A program made the position numbers and the translations under genes. Shown in pieces: positions 38,101-50,060 of a DNA stretch of 64,000 nucleotides (position 1 is its first letter; each line of letters starts with the position of its first letter). The DNA comes from Tyto alba. Lineage: Eukaryota; Chordata; Aves; Strigiformes; Tytonidae. The notes under the pieces are model-generated. The model did not search any database and had not been told where the DNA came from. It saw only the letters and a list, made by a program, of their open reading frames with translations. The stretch spans positions 35,891,518 to 35,955,517 of the forward strand of contig NW_024881313.1 of NCBI RefSeq assembly GCF_018691265.1. The letters run 5' to 3'.

Positions 38101-41100
38101 GGAGAATCTTCCATGTTTCATGGAGACTTGCAGGCCAGAACTGAGGAGACATCACACATGGTTGGTCTCACTGGTCCCACTCCTACCCAAGACTCATGGC
38201 CTCCTTCCCTCCCTCTCAGCACTCTGATCAAGAGACAAGAGTCCTGATACAGGATTTTATTAGTAGAAAGGAAATACACCTCCAGAAACTTCCAAAAAGC
38301 TTAAGGATTTATGCTGCTAGAGAAACCATAATTCATAAGCAACAAATGCTGGCAGATTGTGTGCCAGAAGTGCCATCTAACAGGAGAGTGATGGAGTGAC
38401 TGCTCCCATTCCTCACTGCCAGCACACACGGGCTGTTGTGTAGTCTAATTGAAAATGTAAGTGTAGAGGAGCCTGGTCCTCTGCCCTTATTATCTGAGGA
38501 TCAGTACAACCTTCTCAAGAGCAGGCTTGTTAAACTTAATAGTTCTCAAGTGCTCCCAAAATCTATAAATGATGAATCCTCAGTGGAGGGAGAAGGGATC
38601 CTTCAAAGACATTACTTGCTGGAGCTGTAAACTACAAAACACAAACTGTGAGCTGGTTATTTAATTTAATTCAACTGTTTGTTAAAAGAAAGAGACATCA
38701 CAAAAAGACTCGTGTGCACAAACTTGCCTATTTTTCCCAACTGTGTCAGATGGTGTGAGAAAAACATACATATCACTTCTGTGTCCCAACCTTGTGTGCT
38801 TTATCATGAACAGCACAAACCAGCACTGAATTTCCCTTATATTCATCCCATCATGTTGCGTCACACTCTGAGAGCTAAATCCTTCCTGAGATGGTCCTTT
38901 GCATTCCCTGTGGATGCTGAAAACCTGAGAGTCTCCCAGGAGCTCAGCAGCCCTCTTTAAAAGCTCAAGGTGACACAAAATGCTAACTTTTGCCAAAGTT
39001 AGGAATGACACTGGGAATAACAGTGGTCAGGGCTGAGCAGGTAGAAAATGCGGAGCTACCCACAGTCTGGCTTTTAGACCAACACATGATATATGCAACC
39101 TCGATACAACCAGGGGTTTTACTTTCCTCTAGTGGTTGCACCATAAATGAGGTTGTTACAGGCTGTGAGCTTTGCTCTAGCTTTAGCTTTCTTCAAGGAC
39201 AACTGAGGAGTGCTTCGGGTCACATGGTAGAAGAATTAGTATAGGTTGCTCAGTAGAGTTGGCTCCGAATAATCCTTTTCCCTGACTCAAATGGGAAAAC
39301 AAATATTGATTCTACTTCAAATTTCCCATTATTTTTGGAAAAAAAAATACCCCCTTCGTTTAATCTACAGAAAGTTTTTCACAACTCTGCATGGTGGGAG
39401 TAGAAAACGTACACAGAAAAATGATAGAAAATAGTTAGACTGTGTTGAATGTGTTATCACTTGGACTTTGATCCCTCTTCTCCACATCTCTGCCAGCACT
39501 AGGGATCTGAGTACCTTCTGATCAGCTTCAGGGGGAAATCACTCCTCAGGCAAAGGTGCTTTTCACTTTGTCTGACACAGGTGCAAGGGAGTTCGTGCAG
39601 CTGAAATCAGAGGTGCATGAACAAACAGAAGACCTGTCACACCTTGATTTGGAAGAAGACCGCTGTCCCCAGCCTTTTACTGGGGCACTTTTCACTGGCA
39701 CGTGCAGTCCTGGCTTTTACTGGCTAGGAATCAAGAGTTCACTGTGTCCTTGAGAGTCTCTCCTGTTTTGCAGCTTACTGTTTGAAGCAGGAGATTGCTG
39801 CAAAGGCTAAACTCAAGGGGTGGGAAAAATGAAGAACAGGAGAAAATTGCCTTATTCAGAGACCTTTCAAAAGTAGATGCTAACATAAGAAGCGCTGTAA
39901 GGGAGCTGGCAGTGTCACCTTGGCAGGGCAGGCTGGGCAAGGAGAGATCTGCCTTTGGGAAGTCAGGTACCAGCTGCAGCGACTCTTCTCACTGTTCAGA
40001 GCACCAGGAACCATGCGGCGCTGCTGCCTACAGCCCTGGCGCCACAGTGCTGGGCACAACACAGATAGAAAACAAATGGTAAGATTATTTTTTTCTGCAA
40101 AGACCTCCCAGTCTAAATGCCTGGAGACACAACAGGGAAGAAATTCCTTGGCTGAGCTGTAATCCTGTGTATAGGATCTGGCCACACAAATACACTCCGT
40201 GCAGCAACCCTGTTTATGAAAATGATGGATGTCACATCCTCTTTTTTGCAGCAGACCAGAAACAAAGCTCAGGCAGTTTTCCATGCTGGGAAATCTGTGC
40301 TTGCTGCCCTAGCAAGGGCTGTACCTGAGCAGATGGGTTCCTGCCATCTCTCACTGTCAGTTAGATTAGAAGAAGCAACGTTATGGCTGAAGTGCTTTTG
40401 CAAGAGGACTTTGTAGTTTGTCCCCAAAGACCTCTGCCTCGTCTCTGTGGCTTTTTCAGGGTGGGACATCATTGTCTCTAAAGAAGGGCATTTCATGACT
40501 CTAATTTCACATATGTACTATATACTTGCTTGGTGAGCACTGACTTCAGCTTCCCAAGCCCATGAGTGTGTTGAACCCAGGGAGCTGGCAGAGAGGAGCA
40601 GAGCACTGTGTAAAATCCTGCCATGGTGGGAAGCAGTCTTCACTTTACCAAAGCAAGCACAGAAAGGCTTCTCAGGCACTCAGGCATGGCTGTGCATTTT
40701 CAGGGCCTGTGGATCCCACTGCTAGCCCCTGCTCTGAGACCACAGCAACAACAGCTCCCACTGAAGGAGGAAAAACCTCTCGGGCTTTCACCTCTCGCTT
40801 TCAGATCCTTTAAAATTCTATGGAAAGCAGATTTACAAAGAAGGGTTCATTCTCGTATGTTATCACATATTGTGTCCAGCATGCAGCACTATCTCTTTTT
40901 GGCCTGTGTTAGAACTGCTGATACTTTTTCTTGTGTTTCTTCCAAATTTGCATTCTGACATCCCTTTGCTGAATAGAGCTGAATCTGTTAGTCAGGCAAG
41001 GGTATGTATATCCAGCAATCCTCTCTTTAATAAGCATCCTTACTCTGGTGCAGCTGCTTGGATCGTCACCAGTAATATGTCCCTGTCTATTTGGATCACA

Positions 41101-43685
41101 ACAGAACGTGATCTTTCATGTTGTAGGAGACTTACATATGGCATTTTCACTGGAGCAGCATAATGAAACCCCACCCAAAGTCTCAAAGCTTCCAGGAAGT
41201 TCAGATACAAATTTTGCAGCTTGAGACCTATTTTTATTTGGCTTTGTTTTTAAACCCCTTTTTCTTCTCCCTTTGATGATTTTCCCTGCTGTTGTGAACA
41301 AATGAAAAGCAATCAGAGGCAGTACCACACAGCCTGGAATTGCTCCCCAGCTCACTGGTCCAGCTGTGCACCCTGTCCACACTGTGGTCGCGTGCTGGGA
41401 GGAGACAGGAGGTGGCATGTCCCCTTCCCCAGGCCACAATGTTGAGGTGCAATGTGTCCTCCTGTCTGGACAATCAGGGGACAACAACTGCCCTTATCTT
41501 GCACTCTAGACACCACCACTGTGGAGGAAACCACTGTTGTGAAGGACACCGTTCCACACAGGAAAGCAGAAGGGAAATAATGACTCTTGGAGGAGAAAAG
41601 TAGCCTTTACCCTTGCAGGAAAACACAGGTCTGAGCTCATTTCCAAAATATGCAAGACACAGTGCAAACCCCCAGGCCCAATCTGTGACAACAGCTTCAC
41701 CTCCAGAGCTCTCTGGAGAGGAAGAGCCTTGGTGTGCTGATGGTGTGACAGTGTACTTCAGAGGGGTCAGGCCAAGACTAGGCTACATGTGTTAAAGTCC
41801 ATCCTACCTGCAGTTATCCCTGGCTCAGCATCACCTGGGACTGTGAAAAAGCCTTCACGCTCAGGTGCAATTGTGTGAACACCAGCAGACCTGGGCCTGC
41901 CTCTACCTGCTTCCTCACCCATGTTGCACCTCCTGGCACAAGAACAGCCATCATCAAGAGAGCAGCTAATCTGCCACAGATGAAAGCAAACAGAGAAGTG
42001 TCCTTTCCCATCTCCTCATCTCCCTGGGGAACCTCAAAGACTAGGACAGAGGTGCTAAGAAAGGGAGCTGGTCCCTCCCTGTCTGGAAAAGAGCAATCCC
42101 AGAGGAAAGACAGGTTAAGAGTGGAGGTGTCTGACCCTTGGCTGGACTTCTCCATTTCCCTGAGCCTGGAGGCCAATATGACTGTGTGACCCATGAAGCT
42201 GATGTCCACAAGTGTCTATTCTCAAGTTACAGGATGGTAAAAATGATTCACAGGGATTTGTCAACAGTCTGAAATTTCAGAAAAGCCCAAACCTTGGAGT
42301 CCTGATGTCTTCATGTAAATTCCCACCATTTGCAGAACCACTGGGAATAGCTCAATAACCAGGCTGAACCAATCTAGAGGTCTGCCTGAGCTGTATGTTT
42401 GCACAGCTGTACAGCAAGTGTCATAAAGTGTCATAAATGCACTCAAAATGTAAAGCCATCTATCTAAATGCATGCACACCCACTCACAGAAGATTTTTTT
42501 CCTCACCATTGTATCTGCAGATCACCAGCATTTGGCTTACAACATGATCCCTATTATCAGAATATCACTTGTGAAGTACTTTGTCTGACCATCAGGTTTA
42601 TGTGGAAAATAAAAACGCGACTTGGGGAAATGAGAGGGAGGAGGCAAAGTGTTTTTCAAGTGATCTCAGTGGTTGATTTTCCCAGCCTTGGAAATGGGTA
42701 TTGCTAGGGAGAAACTTTAAAGAGCACATGAAAACGTTAATGAAGGTTGGAATGATGTCTAGTATCCAACCTAATAATTCTCCTCCCAGTAATTTCTTTA
42801 AGCCTCATACTTAGAGTTCAGTAGGTCATAAATTTTGCCTGCTCTGAAGTTAACTGGATCCATGAGATGTAAATGTATTACTCATCCACTGGTTAATTTG
42901 TATGCTCATTGCTTTCCAACCTCTCCACAAATTGATTTTTAGATTCGTTATTTAGCCAGGAAGATATTTCCTCGCTTGTCTCTCAGAAGGTCACAGAATA
43001 ACATGATGCTGCTGACTGCCACAGGAAAGCAGAAAGTCAGGCTGAAGGCTGGAGAACAAGTTTCCCCATCTCAAACCCAGTCAAAAGTCAATCAAGGTGC
43101 AAGCTGCACTTGGCAGATGCCTGTACGAAACTAAGCTCTGGGCAGAGAAGCAGAATGACAGTGTGATGGGCCATGGAGAAGGGCAGTAGGGCAGCAAGAC
43201 AGCTGAGAAACATGGGCCTGGGATGAGAGGGTATGAGCTTACATCTCCAGGTGGTCTCTCATTTCAGTTTCATCTCTCTGAACTGTCTGGACTCCTCTGC
43301 CAGCTTGAACCTCACAGGCTGGTTACCCCTACCCTCTTAGTAGGGTTTTGCTGGCTTTTTAGCCTATTTGGAGGATGCTGTCCAGGGCTGTCAATGTCCA
43401 GCATCCTGCTGTCTCCACAAGTTGTCGAAGGTCAATGACCACTTCCCACCTGATACAAGTGGTGAAAAGTCCAGAATGACTTAAATCATATTGATCTGAG
43501 CTCTCTGACAGTTTGACTCAGCATGACATCTAGGTAGTATCCATGCACATTAGGAAGCTGGCGTGGATTTCTGCTTGGCACTGATGTGTGATGACTGTAT
43601 GACAGTGGTTATCTCAGCCAGGCCTGGGACTATGGTGTCCCTGCTTGGTGAGCCCCAGGTCCAGCTTTAGGACTGACATCTTGCC
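35177..43685. other. long unique stretch with open frames but no recognisable gene
   Basis: This stretch contains the longest open frame of the window, 35598-36179 plus (193 codons). It is opposed by a 175-codon minus-strand frame at 35883-36410. Neither has domains, signal peptide or membrane segments. Weak exon-like pieces lie at 36353-36497 (minus) and 38220-38399 (plus). The 134-codon minus frame at 39880-40284, the 123-codon minus frame at 41116-41487 and the 131-codon minus frame at 41814-42209 are likewise unrecognised and overlapped. A pyrimidine-rich tract spans about 37550-37720. A tandem GTGTCATAAA pair lies at about 42418-42438. Confidence 0.5.
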
Positions 43686-43726
43686 GTGCTTTTCCATGAA
43701 AAGCACTTGCACGTGGAAATGTGCAA
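43686..43726. other. two adjacent perfect inverted repeats
   Basis: GTGCTTTT (43686-43693) pairs perfectly with AAAAGCAC (43699-43706) around a 5-base loop CCATG. Immediately next, TTGCAC (43707-43712) pairs with GTGCAA (43721-43726) around an 8-base loop. Both are visible directly. They are too short to be a pre-miRNA hairpin, and their function is unknown. Confidence 0.7.
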
Positions 43727-44799
43727 GTTCACCGACTTGGAAACAAGTCTGGAACATGACACCATTCCAGGTCTAACATCCCTGGGTCTTAATGGCGTGT
43801 GGGGAACATTAACCTTCACCTTCAAGAAGGAGTTCTTTAAAAAAGGCATGAAGACATGGCCAGAGCATCCCCAGACTGAGTCATTATCCAAGTTACACCT
43901 CTGATTTTCATCAAACACAAAGCCGCATGATAGACCTCTGGAAAGCTCTCCTGTTGGTCTCCTGTCCCTGCATGCCATATTGTATGTTCCTCTTGCAGAA
44001 GCTTCTCACCTCCTTTAAGGGGCAAGTTTCACTTTCCCACAGGTGCTCACTGTAATCTTCCCTCACCCTTCTTTAGGGTGTTAGATCCGCGACTGCACGG
44101 CCATGGCTTGGTTTCTGCTTTTGCTTTATTTTTTTTCAGCTGATTACATTTTGACAGAGATTTTGCAGCCTTTATGTACTGGCTCCCACTGTTTGTATTC
44201 TAGGAAACATTTACTGCTTGTCTGGCTAGCCAGGACTGGGATTGCTCACCATCCCTTGGGAACAATGAGAAATGATGTGTCAGAATTTACCCGCTTCCCA
44301 GCGTTCCCTGTTTACTACAAGGACCCCATGGGCAAGAGAACAAATAGATTACTACAATTTATATCTCTCTGGGTAATGTCCTGCAGTTCCTTATCTTCCC
44401 AACTGGGATATTGTTCATTCTGTTGGGCCTCTTACAGCTTAGGAACTGTGTCATAGTGGTATCCACGGTGGTGAAAAATTGTCTGTTTGACAGCAGCAGC
44501 ATTATGGGAAAATCAAGATTTTCCCCCCTCCCTCTCCTCTCAGATGTGCTTATTATAAGGTGGTGGAAATCAGAGCTTGGTGGGAAAAGGTTTCTGAGTC
44601 TCATTAAAACTTTTTGTGATTTCCTAATGTTCACCATTCCTCAGACAAAATCCAGAGCTTCCATCTTGTCAGATGGAAGTGAAATGATCATCTTGGTCAA
44701 GCCCCAGCATGGTGGCAGGGTGCTTCTGCCATGCTCTGGGAGCATGGGGCTCAAGTCTCCATTGATGGTATGTCCAGGCAAAATGATAAATGGATCAAG
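43727..44799. other. unique sequence, weak exon-like segment
   Basis: Includes an open segment at 44140-44372 preceded by a T8-CAG acceptor-like end and followed by a GGGTAATG donor-like start. No domain is recognised and support is weak. Open frames of 117 and 140 codons cross this region; the latter runs into the CR1 fragment. Confidence 0.4.
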
Positions 44800-44853
44800 G
44801 GTGCTTTTGGCTGTCCAAAATGGTCTTTTCTAGCCTAAATGATTCTGTGATTT
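44800..44853 (+). mobile_element. short CR1 3'-end fragment
   Basis: GGTCTTTTCTAGCCTAAATG followed by ATTCTGTGATTTT matches the sense 3' terminus of CR1 ('ggtcccttccaacctaaatgattctatga'). Only about 50 bp is recognisable, and the upstream border is unclear. Confidence 0.6.
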
Positions 44854-47800
44854 TAAATCCCTTGAAAAGTGTTATTTTTTTTTTAACACATCAGCATTTT
44901 CAGCTAAAAATACATTAGTCTGAAAAATTCCCAACAAACTTTAACAGAAATGCAGCATGTATTGGGTTATCAGAGAAGTCCCCCTCTCCTTCATATTTTA
45001 CCTGCTGTCAACACTTTCCAAAATCTACCTTAAACTAAATCAGAAATCACTCTCAGGGTTCCCTTCACCTCTCAAAACACCTTCAAGATCACTCAGCAAA
45101 TATCTCATCATGTTCTACCCTAGAACTCCATAGTAGTGGTCTCAGGAGCTGAGTGGTCTCAGGTGGCCTCAGCATTTTGCATCTCAGACCTAAGTTGGGT
45201 CTTTGACTTTTGCTCCCACCAGGAAAACTGGAGTTGGGAGTCCCTTCACTGAGGACTTTTTAATTAACTCATTGTGCTCTGGTTCCTCACGGCTCTGCCC
45301 TGCCAAGGCAGGGGTTTTAAAGGAAATGCCAAGGAGGGAAGTGACTCTTTGTGCTTCCAGAAACCTTTGCTGCTTGTTTAGCCTGTGAAGCTGATAAAGA
45401 AATTTCACTGGGACAGCTCAGATTTCCGTGCATGTTCAGCCTGTCATCAGTGAATAGTGTTTACCATATAGCACTAGCATCCTCCATGCCTCCCAGTTTG
45501 CACAACACATCTCATTCATCCCCACATTCACCTGAAAAAGCATGAGCATCCTTGTCTGAAGCCTCCTGCTGCAGTCAGCAGGCTTTAAATCTTGCTTTAA
45601 CATTTCCCTTTAACCTGCCCTGCTCACATGGGGAAGCCTGCCAGACCGACAGCGCTGGAGGGGGGAGCCCTGCGTCTCACCAAAGGACAGACAACAGTGC
45701 CATGAGGAAGAGGCATGAAGGGCTTCCAACCCTCTTCCTTGCCTCTCTCCCAGAAGACATATCTCCTCTGGCAAGCTTATTCACTCTGCCCAATCAATCC
45801 CAACCCCATTCCCAGCAAGGAGGTCTTATTACAGTTTACAGCTGAATGGAGTGGGAGATGTGTGGTCTAGAAGATTTTCCCACAGGAACAGGAGCTCGAC
45901 CACCAACCCTTTCACATTGACCACCCAGATGGCAATAACCTTTGGCCAGTGTTGGCACAGGCTGGGCTTGACACCGGACATAGTGCTGCTGAATAGATGG
46001 GTTGGAGCTGTCTAGGGGTGAGGATGGGGGAGGATGCAAGGAGACTGTGGGGAATTGTTTAAGAGAGCTCTGAGAAATATTGGTCAAGTGCTTCCATTTA
46101 ATTATTCACTCTGCTTAATTTGCTCCTGGACAAGATGAATCGTTCATTGACTGCACAGTCTGGAAGCAAGTGCTTCCTGACTAAACAGACTCAGCATTAA
46201 ATGGTAAAATAAATTGAGGCCAAGAAAAGAAAATTCCTCCTCTCAGATTGATCACGTCAGTGCAGGATTCTTGTAGGGAAGCCAGAGCTGATAGAAATAT
46301 AAACACGAATTCTACCGCTTGCCATAATAACTTTCTACAGTTTTCCTTTTATTCCAGCAATGATTTTTTTTCAGGAAATTCAGTGTTTGCAGAAAATATT
46401 GCACTGACAGTGTTGTCAATGTCACTGCAGTTGATATCAACTAGAGGTCTGGGTCGATGAGTAGCTCAGGGAGCTGGTCCAACAATGCAGCTGTTGCCCA
46501 GGGTGTCAGGAAACATGGTGGGACTCATCTCTACCTTCTTCAAAGACGTGGAAGGTTGGTTTCAGCCTTCAGAACCCATCTGTCTTTGTAGTCTTTGTAA
46601 TCTCTCTTCACAGAGAAGTAGACACCACTATGGGGCAACTCATTTGACACATCCATCTCAGGTGTCTGTTGGACGACATGACGAATCACCTTCCCTAGGG
46701 ACACAGCTCACCTTGATGAGTCCAGTTGCAACCATACAGCTGCAAACCTCTGGTCCAGTCAGCCCATTCTGGGGCTCCCCTCCTAGATCAGGCACCAGCC
46801 GTACACTGCTGGGACATGGGCAAGTTGATTCCACTTTCTGCTCTGTCCTATGCAGATATGAAATGTTTCATGGCATTTACTAAATACCTAAAAGTATTTA
46901 TGGGCTTTCCAGCCCAGCAGGATCCCCATCTGCATTTGGCTTCAAAGCAGTAATTATATAAATAACGGCTGGGTGGATTTACACAGGAGTAAAGCAGCGA
47001 CATCTTCAGCTCTTGATTTTTAACCACTGACTACCAACAAAGACTTTTAGGCGAACTGGAATTATTCATTTACTAACCTCAACCCTTGAACTAAATGACT
47101 GGCAACTGTAACTCCAGTCTGAAATTGTTCAACCCTCATTTTCAGGTTTTTAAAATAAACAGGACCAAGCTTCACACAATAAAGATGTTAAAATTCTTCC
47201 AACACAAATGTCTGAGCCTAGCACATGCTACATTAATTTTATTTTCCTTCTTTCATCCTGATTAAACTGTCCACTAGTAATTCTTTGCCTCCAGTCAAAT
47301 GCAAACACAACTCTGCCACTAATAGGAATTGAGTATGTCTGCATAAAAATACAATTAAAGTAACAGTACACTTCACATTTCATGCCACTCAAATTCTCAA
47401 GTAGGTCTGTTACAGGATTTCTCATGCATTATTAGGATTTTTTGCATTACACTTGAAGCAACTGATTTTATTCTCTGGTCAATCAGCATTAAAAGTAATG
47501 CCATGCATTATCTTGCCTTGAAATAATAATAATAAAAAAAATTCCATCCCAGATGTTTGAGATATTTTTTCCTCTCCTGAGAAAGGTTTATAGATGTGAA
47601 AGATTTTCCCATCTGGCATTAGAAGGAACCCATGGGCTTTAAAATATTTGGCAAAACCCAGAATCACCCAGCCATTTACATACTAAGGAAACTCTCCTGA
47701 GGTGCATGAAGGCTGACATTTAAGTCACTGCTTTGAGCGAGACAGAGATATTTGACCCTGGTGCCTATAGCTGGAGAAGAGACTGCTTTCAGCACTGACC

Positions 47801-48506
47801 CAGTTATTGCATCCCAAGAAGAGAAGGGAACGAACCTTTTCCTCCAGCTGTAATTCCTACCCTGCTCCCTAAGTCAGTTGGACTTGGGAGCCAAAGTTTT
47901 GTCATTGAAAATGGTCATTTCCTAATGAAAAAGCCTCCAGAAAACTCCCACCCAGCACTACTGGAGACATATGAATCAGGGCAAACAATATCAGCTCACC
48001 CAACCCAAGGGTCGAGCCTGCCCTTCAGAGAGAAATTCATCATCCAACAGGGAGGAGAGCTAGCCCTTCAGGGCTCTTCTTCCTGAGACAGTCAGGATAA
48101 TTCACTAGTCTCCAGTTCCTTTTCATCACGTAACCATTTGCACCCTACTAAAGTGCTGCCACTTGGATTGGGAACACCCATGCACTCACCCTTTGCAATG
48201 GGGACAAGTCAATGTATTGTAGACAGTTTTCTCTCTTGTGTGATTTGGCCCAGAAGCCGCATTTACTGAGGTTTGGGAAGGCCTCTTCTAAAAGCCTTTC
48301 AGATGTGACACTGAATAGCTGTGAAGGACAGAGTCAGTGCTGGAAAATCAAGAAAGCGCTCACTGAATGAGTTAAGTTGTATGAAATCCTTTGCTCACAT
48401 GCATGAGGTCAAAGGCTAGAACCTCTGCAAAGTGCACAATCAATCTGACGTGGGAAATATTTAAACACTTGTGGAAAATTGCAGGTTTATCTGCATTGGC
48501 TGCATT
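44854..48506. other. unique non-coding sequence, nothing firmly recognised
   Basis: Phrases GGATTTACACAGGAGTAAAG at 46976-46995 may be a fragment of the same MITE type seen at 53.3 kb. Frames up to 132 codons (46485-46883 plus) show no domain. A short (AAT)n/A stretch lies at 47524-47540. Confidence 0.5.
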
Positions 48507-48526
48507 AAAAAAAAAAAAAAAAAAAA
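48507..48526. repeat. poly(A) tract, 20 bp
   Basis: Homopolymer run with no recognised element body upstream. Confidence 0.95.
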
Positions 48527-48994
48527 GCCCTATCACAGTGACCAATCTCACAGTTCACTCTAAACAACCTCTGAACCTCATTCTATAGCCAATTAATTCA
48601 ATCACTTCTTTTATATCTGCTGGAATCCAACTTGAGCAAAAAAGCTCAGCAACCCTTTTTATCGCCTGCCAGCGCTCCAGCAGTCATCAGAGAAGGTTCC
48701 AATAGGTCATAATTTAGTCAATATTTTACTTCTCAAAACACATGAAAACCCTCTGACATCAAAAGCTGTAGACTTACAGATGCTGGGCATTTACAGATAT
48801 CATTGTTCTGCCAAAGTATGAGCGTGCTTGCTAGTTCAGATTAAATTTCTATTTCCTTAGAATGGATGTTGGCACTCATCCATCGGCTCCCCAAATTCAG
48901 TTCAACAGTTCCTACAGATTGCAACCATCTTTCCCTTCTGGCTTGGCTATACCTGGGCTCCGGTGGTCAGATGCATGCTAGCTCTCAGCATCAC

Positions 48995-50060
48995 TGTCGT
49001 GGTTTAGGTCTGATTGGCAGCCAACCACAATGCAGCAGCTCTCTCTCCCTTCCCCTCCGGCAATAAGAAGGGACAGAGAGCCAGGCTTGGGGTTTGAGAT
49101 AGGACTGGGATGGGGAAAAATTCCCCTTTTATGATCACGAGCAAAAGGCAGACTCGTTAGGGGAAGAAAAAAAGAACATACATTTATTACAGACACTAAC
49201 AACACCTAACAGAGTAGGACAGTGAGAAGCATTGCCACATCTTGAGAACACCTTCCCCCCACCCCTCCCTTCTTCCCGGGCTCAGCTCTGCTCCCGATAT
49301 CTCTACCTCCTCCCCCAGTGGCGCAGGGGCAGGGAATGGGGGGTGCAGTCAGCGCTGCCACTTCCTTCATCTTCAGTGAGGCGAGTGTGCAAAACTTGTT
49401 CCTCCTGCTCCAGCGTGGTTCCCCTCTCACAGGAGAACTCATGTCACACTCCGACATGAGTTCCTCCCACAGGCCGCAGCGTTCCCCACACTGCTCCGTC
49501 ATGGGTCACTAACTTCCTCCGACTGGATTCTCTCCCACGGCTGCAGCCCTTCCCGAGCTGCTCCGGCGTGGGACTCCCCCGCATGCTGCAATCCTCCCAG
49601 CACTGAATTACAGCAGCGGGGCTACCTTTTTCCATGAGACCCCGGCCTTCTTTGGGCACAGAACCTTGATTATCTGAGCAGGAGCCACAGGCCATAAATC
49701 AATGTCTGCTCCACCGTAGATCTTCATGGGTGGCAGGGGGGGGCCGCCCTGCCATCTCACCACAGGGTACAGGGGGGTCTCTGCTCCGGCACACCTCCCC
49801 CCTCCTTTCTTCCTCCATTCCTCCACTGACCTTGGTGTTCACGCAGCTGCAGCAACTCCTCCTCACAAGTCCCACTGCTCATCACCACGTCCCTTCTTAA
49901 ATACGTTATCGCAGAGGCGCAGCCGATTGGCTCAATTTCCCAAACAGAAGTGGAGCTGACGTGGAGCTGGGGGAGCTTCGAGAAGCTTCTCACAGGGGGC
50001 CGCCCCGATAGCCCCCTCCCCTGCCACCAAAAAACTCCACCACTCACTCAACCCAGGACC
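48995..50060 (-). mobile_element. solo LTR of an avian endogenous retrovirus (copy 2)
   Basis: The plus-strand ends are TGTCGTGGTTTAGG (48995) and CAACCCAGGACC (to 50060). The flanks are exact copies of ATCAC at 48990-48994 and 50061-50065, a clean 5-bp target-site duplication. The last base is C instead of the expected A. Read on the minus strand, the LTR carries a CCAAT box (49926-49930), a TATA-like TATTTAAG (49896-49903), a long GC-richer transcribed region and an AATAAA signal (49183-49188), then U5. Length is 1066 bp. No retroviral coding sequence adjoins it, so recombination has removed the body. It retains more CpGs and a better-kept poly(A) signal than copy 1, suggesting a younger insertion. 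Open frames inside it (to 98 codons) are incidental. ERVL-like class is inferred. Confidence 0.9.

Noticed and set aside
43686..43726. microRNA precursor
   Set aside because: Stems of 8 and 6 bp are far too short for a pre-miRNA.
11916..50060. The two same-orientation LTRs as ends of one giant provirus
   Set aside because: They have different target duplications, are clearly diverged from each other, and no retroviral coding sequence lies between them in the right place.
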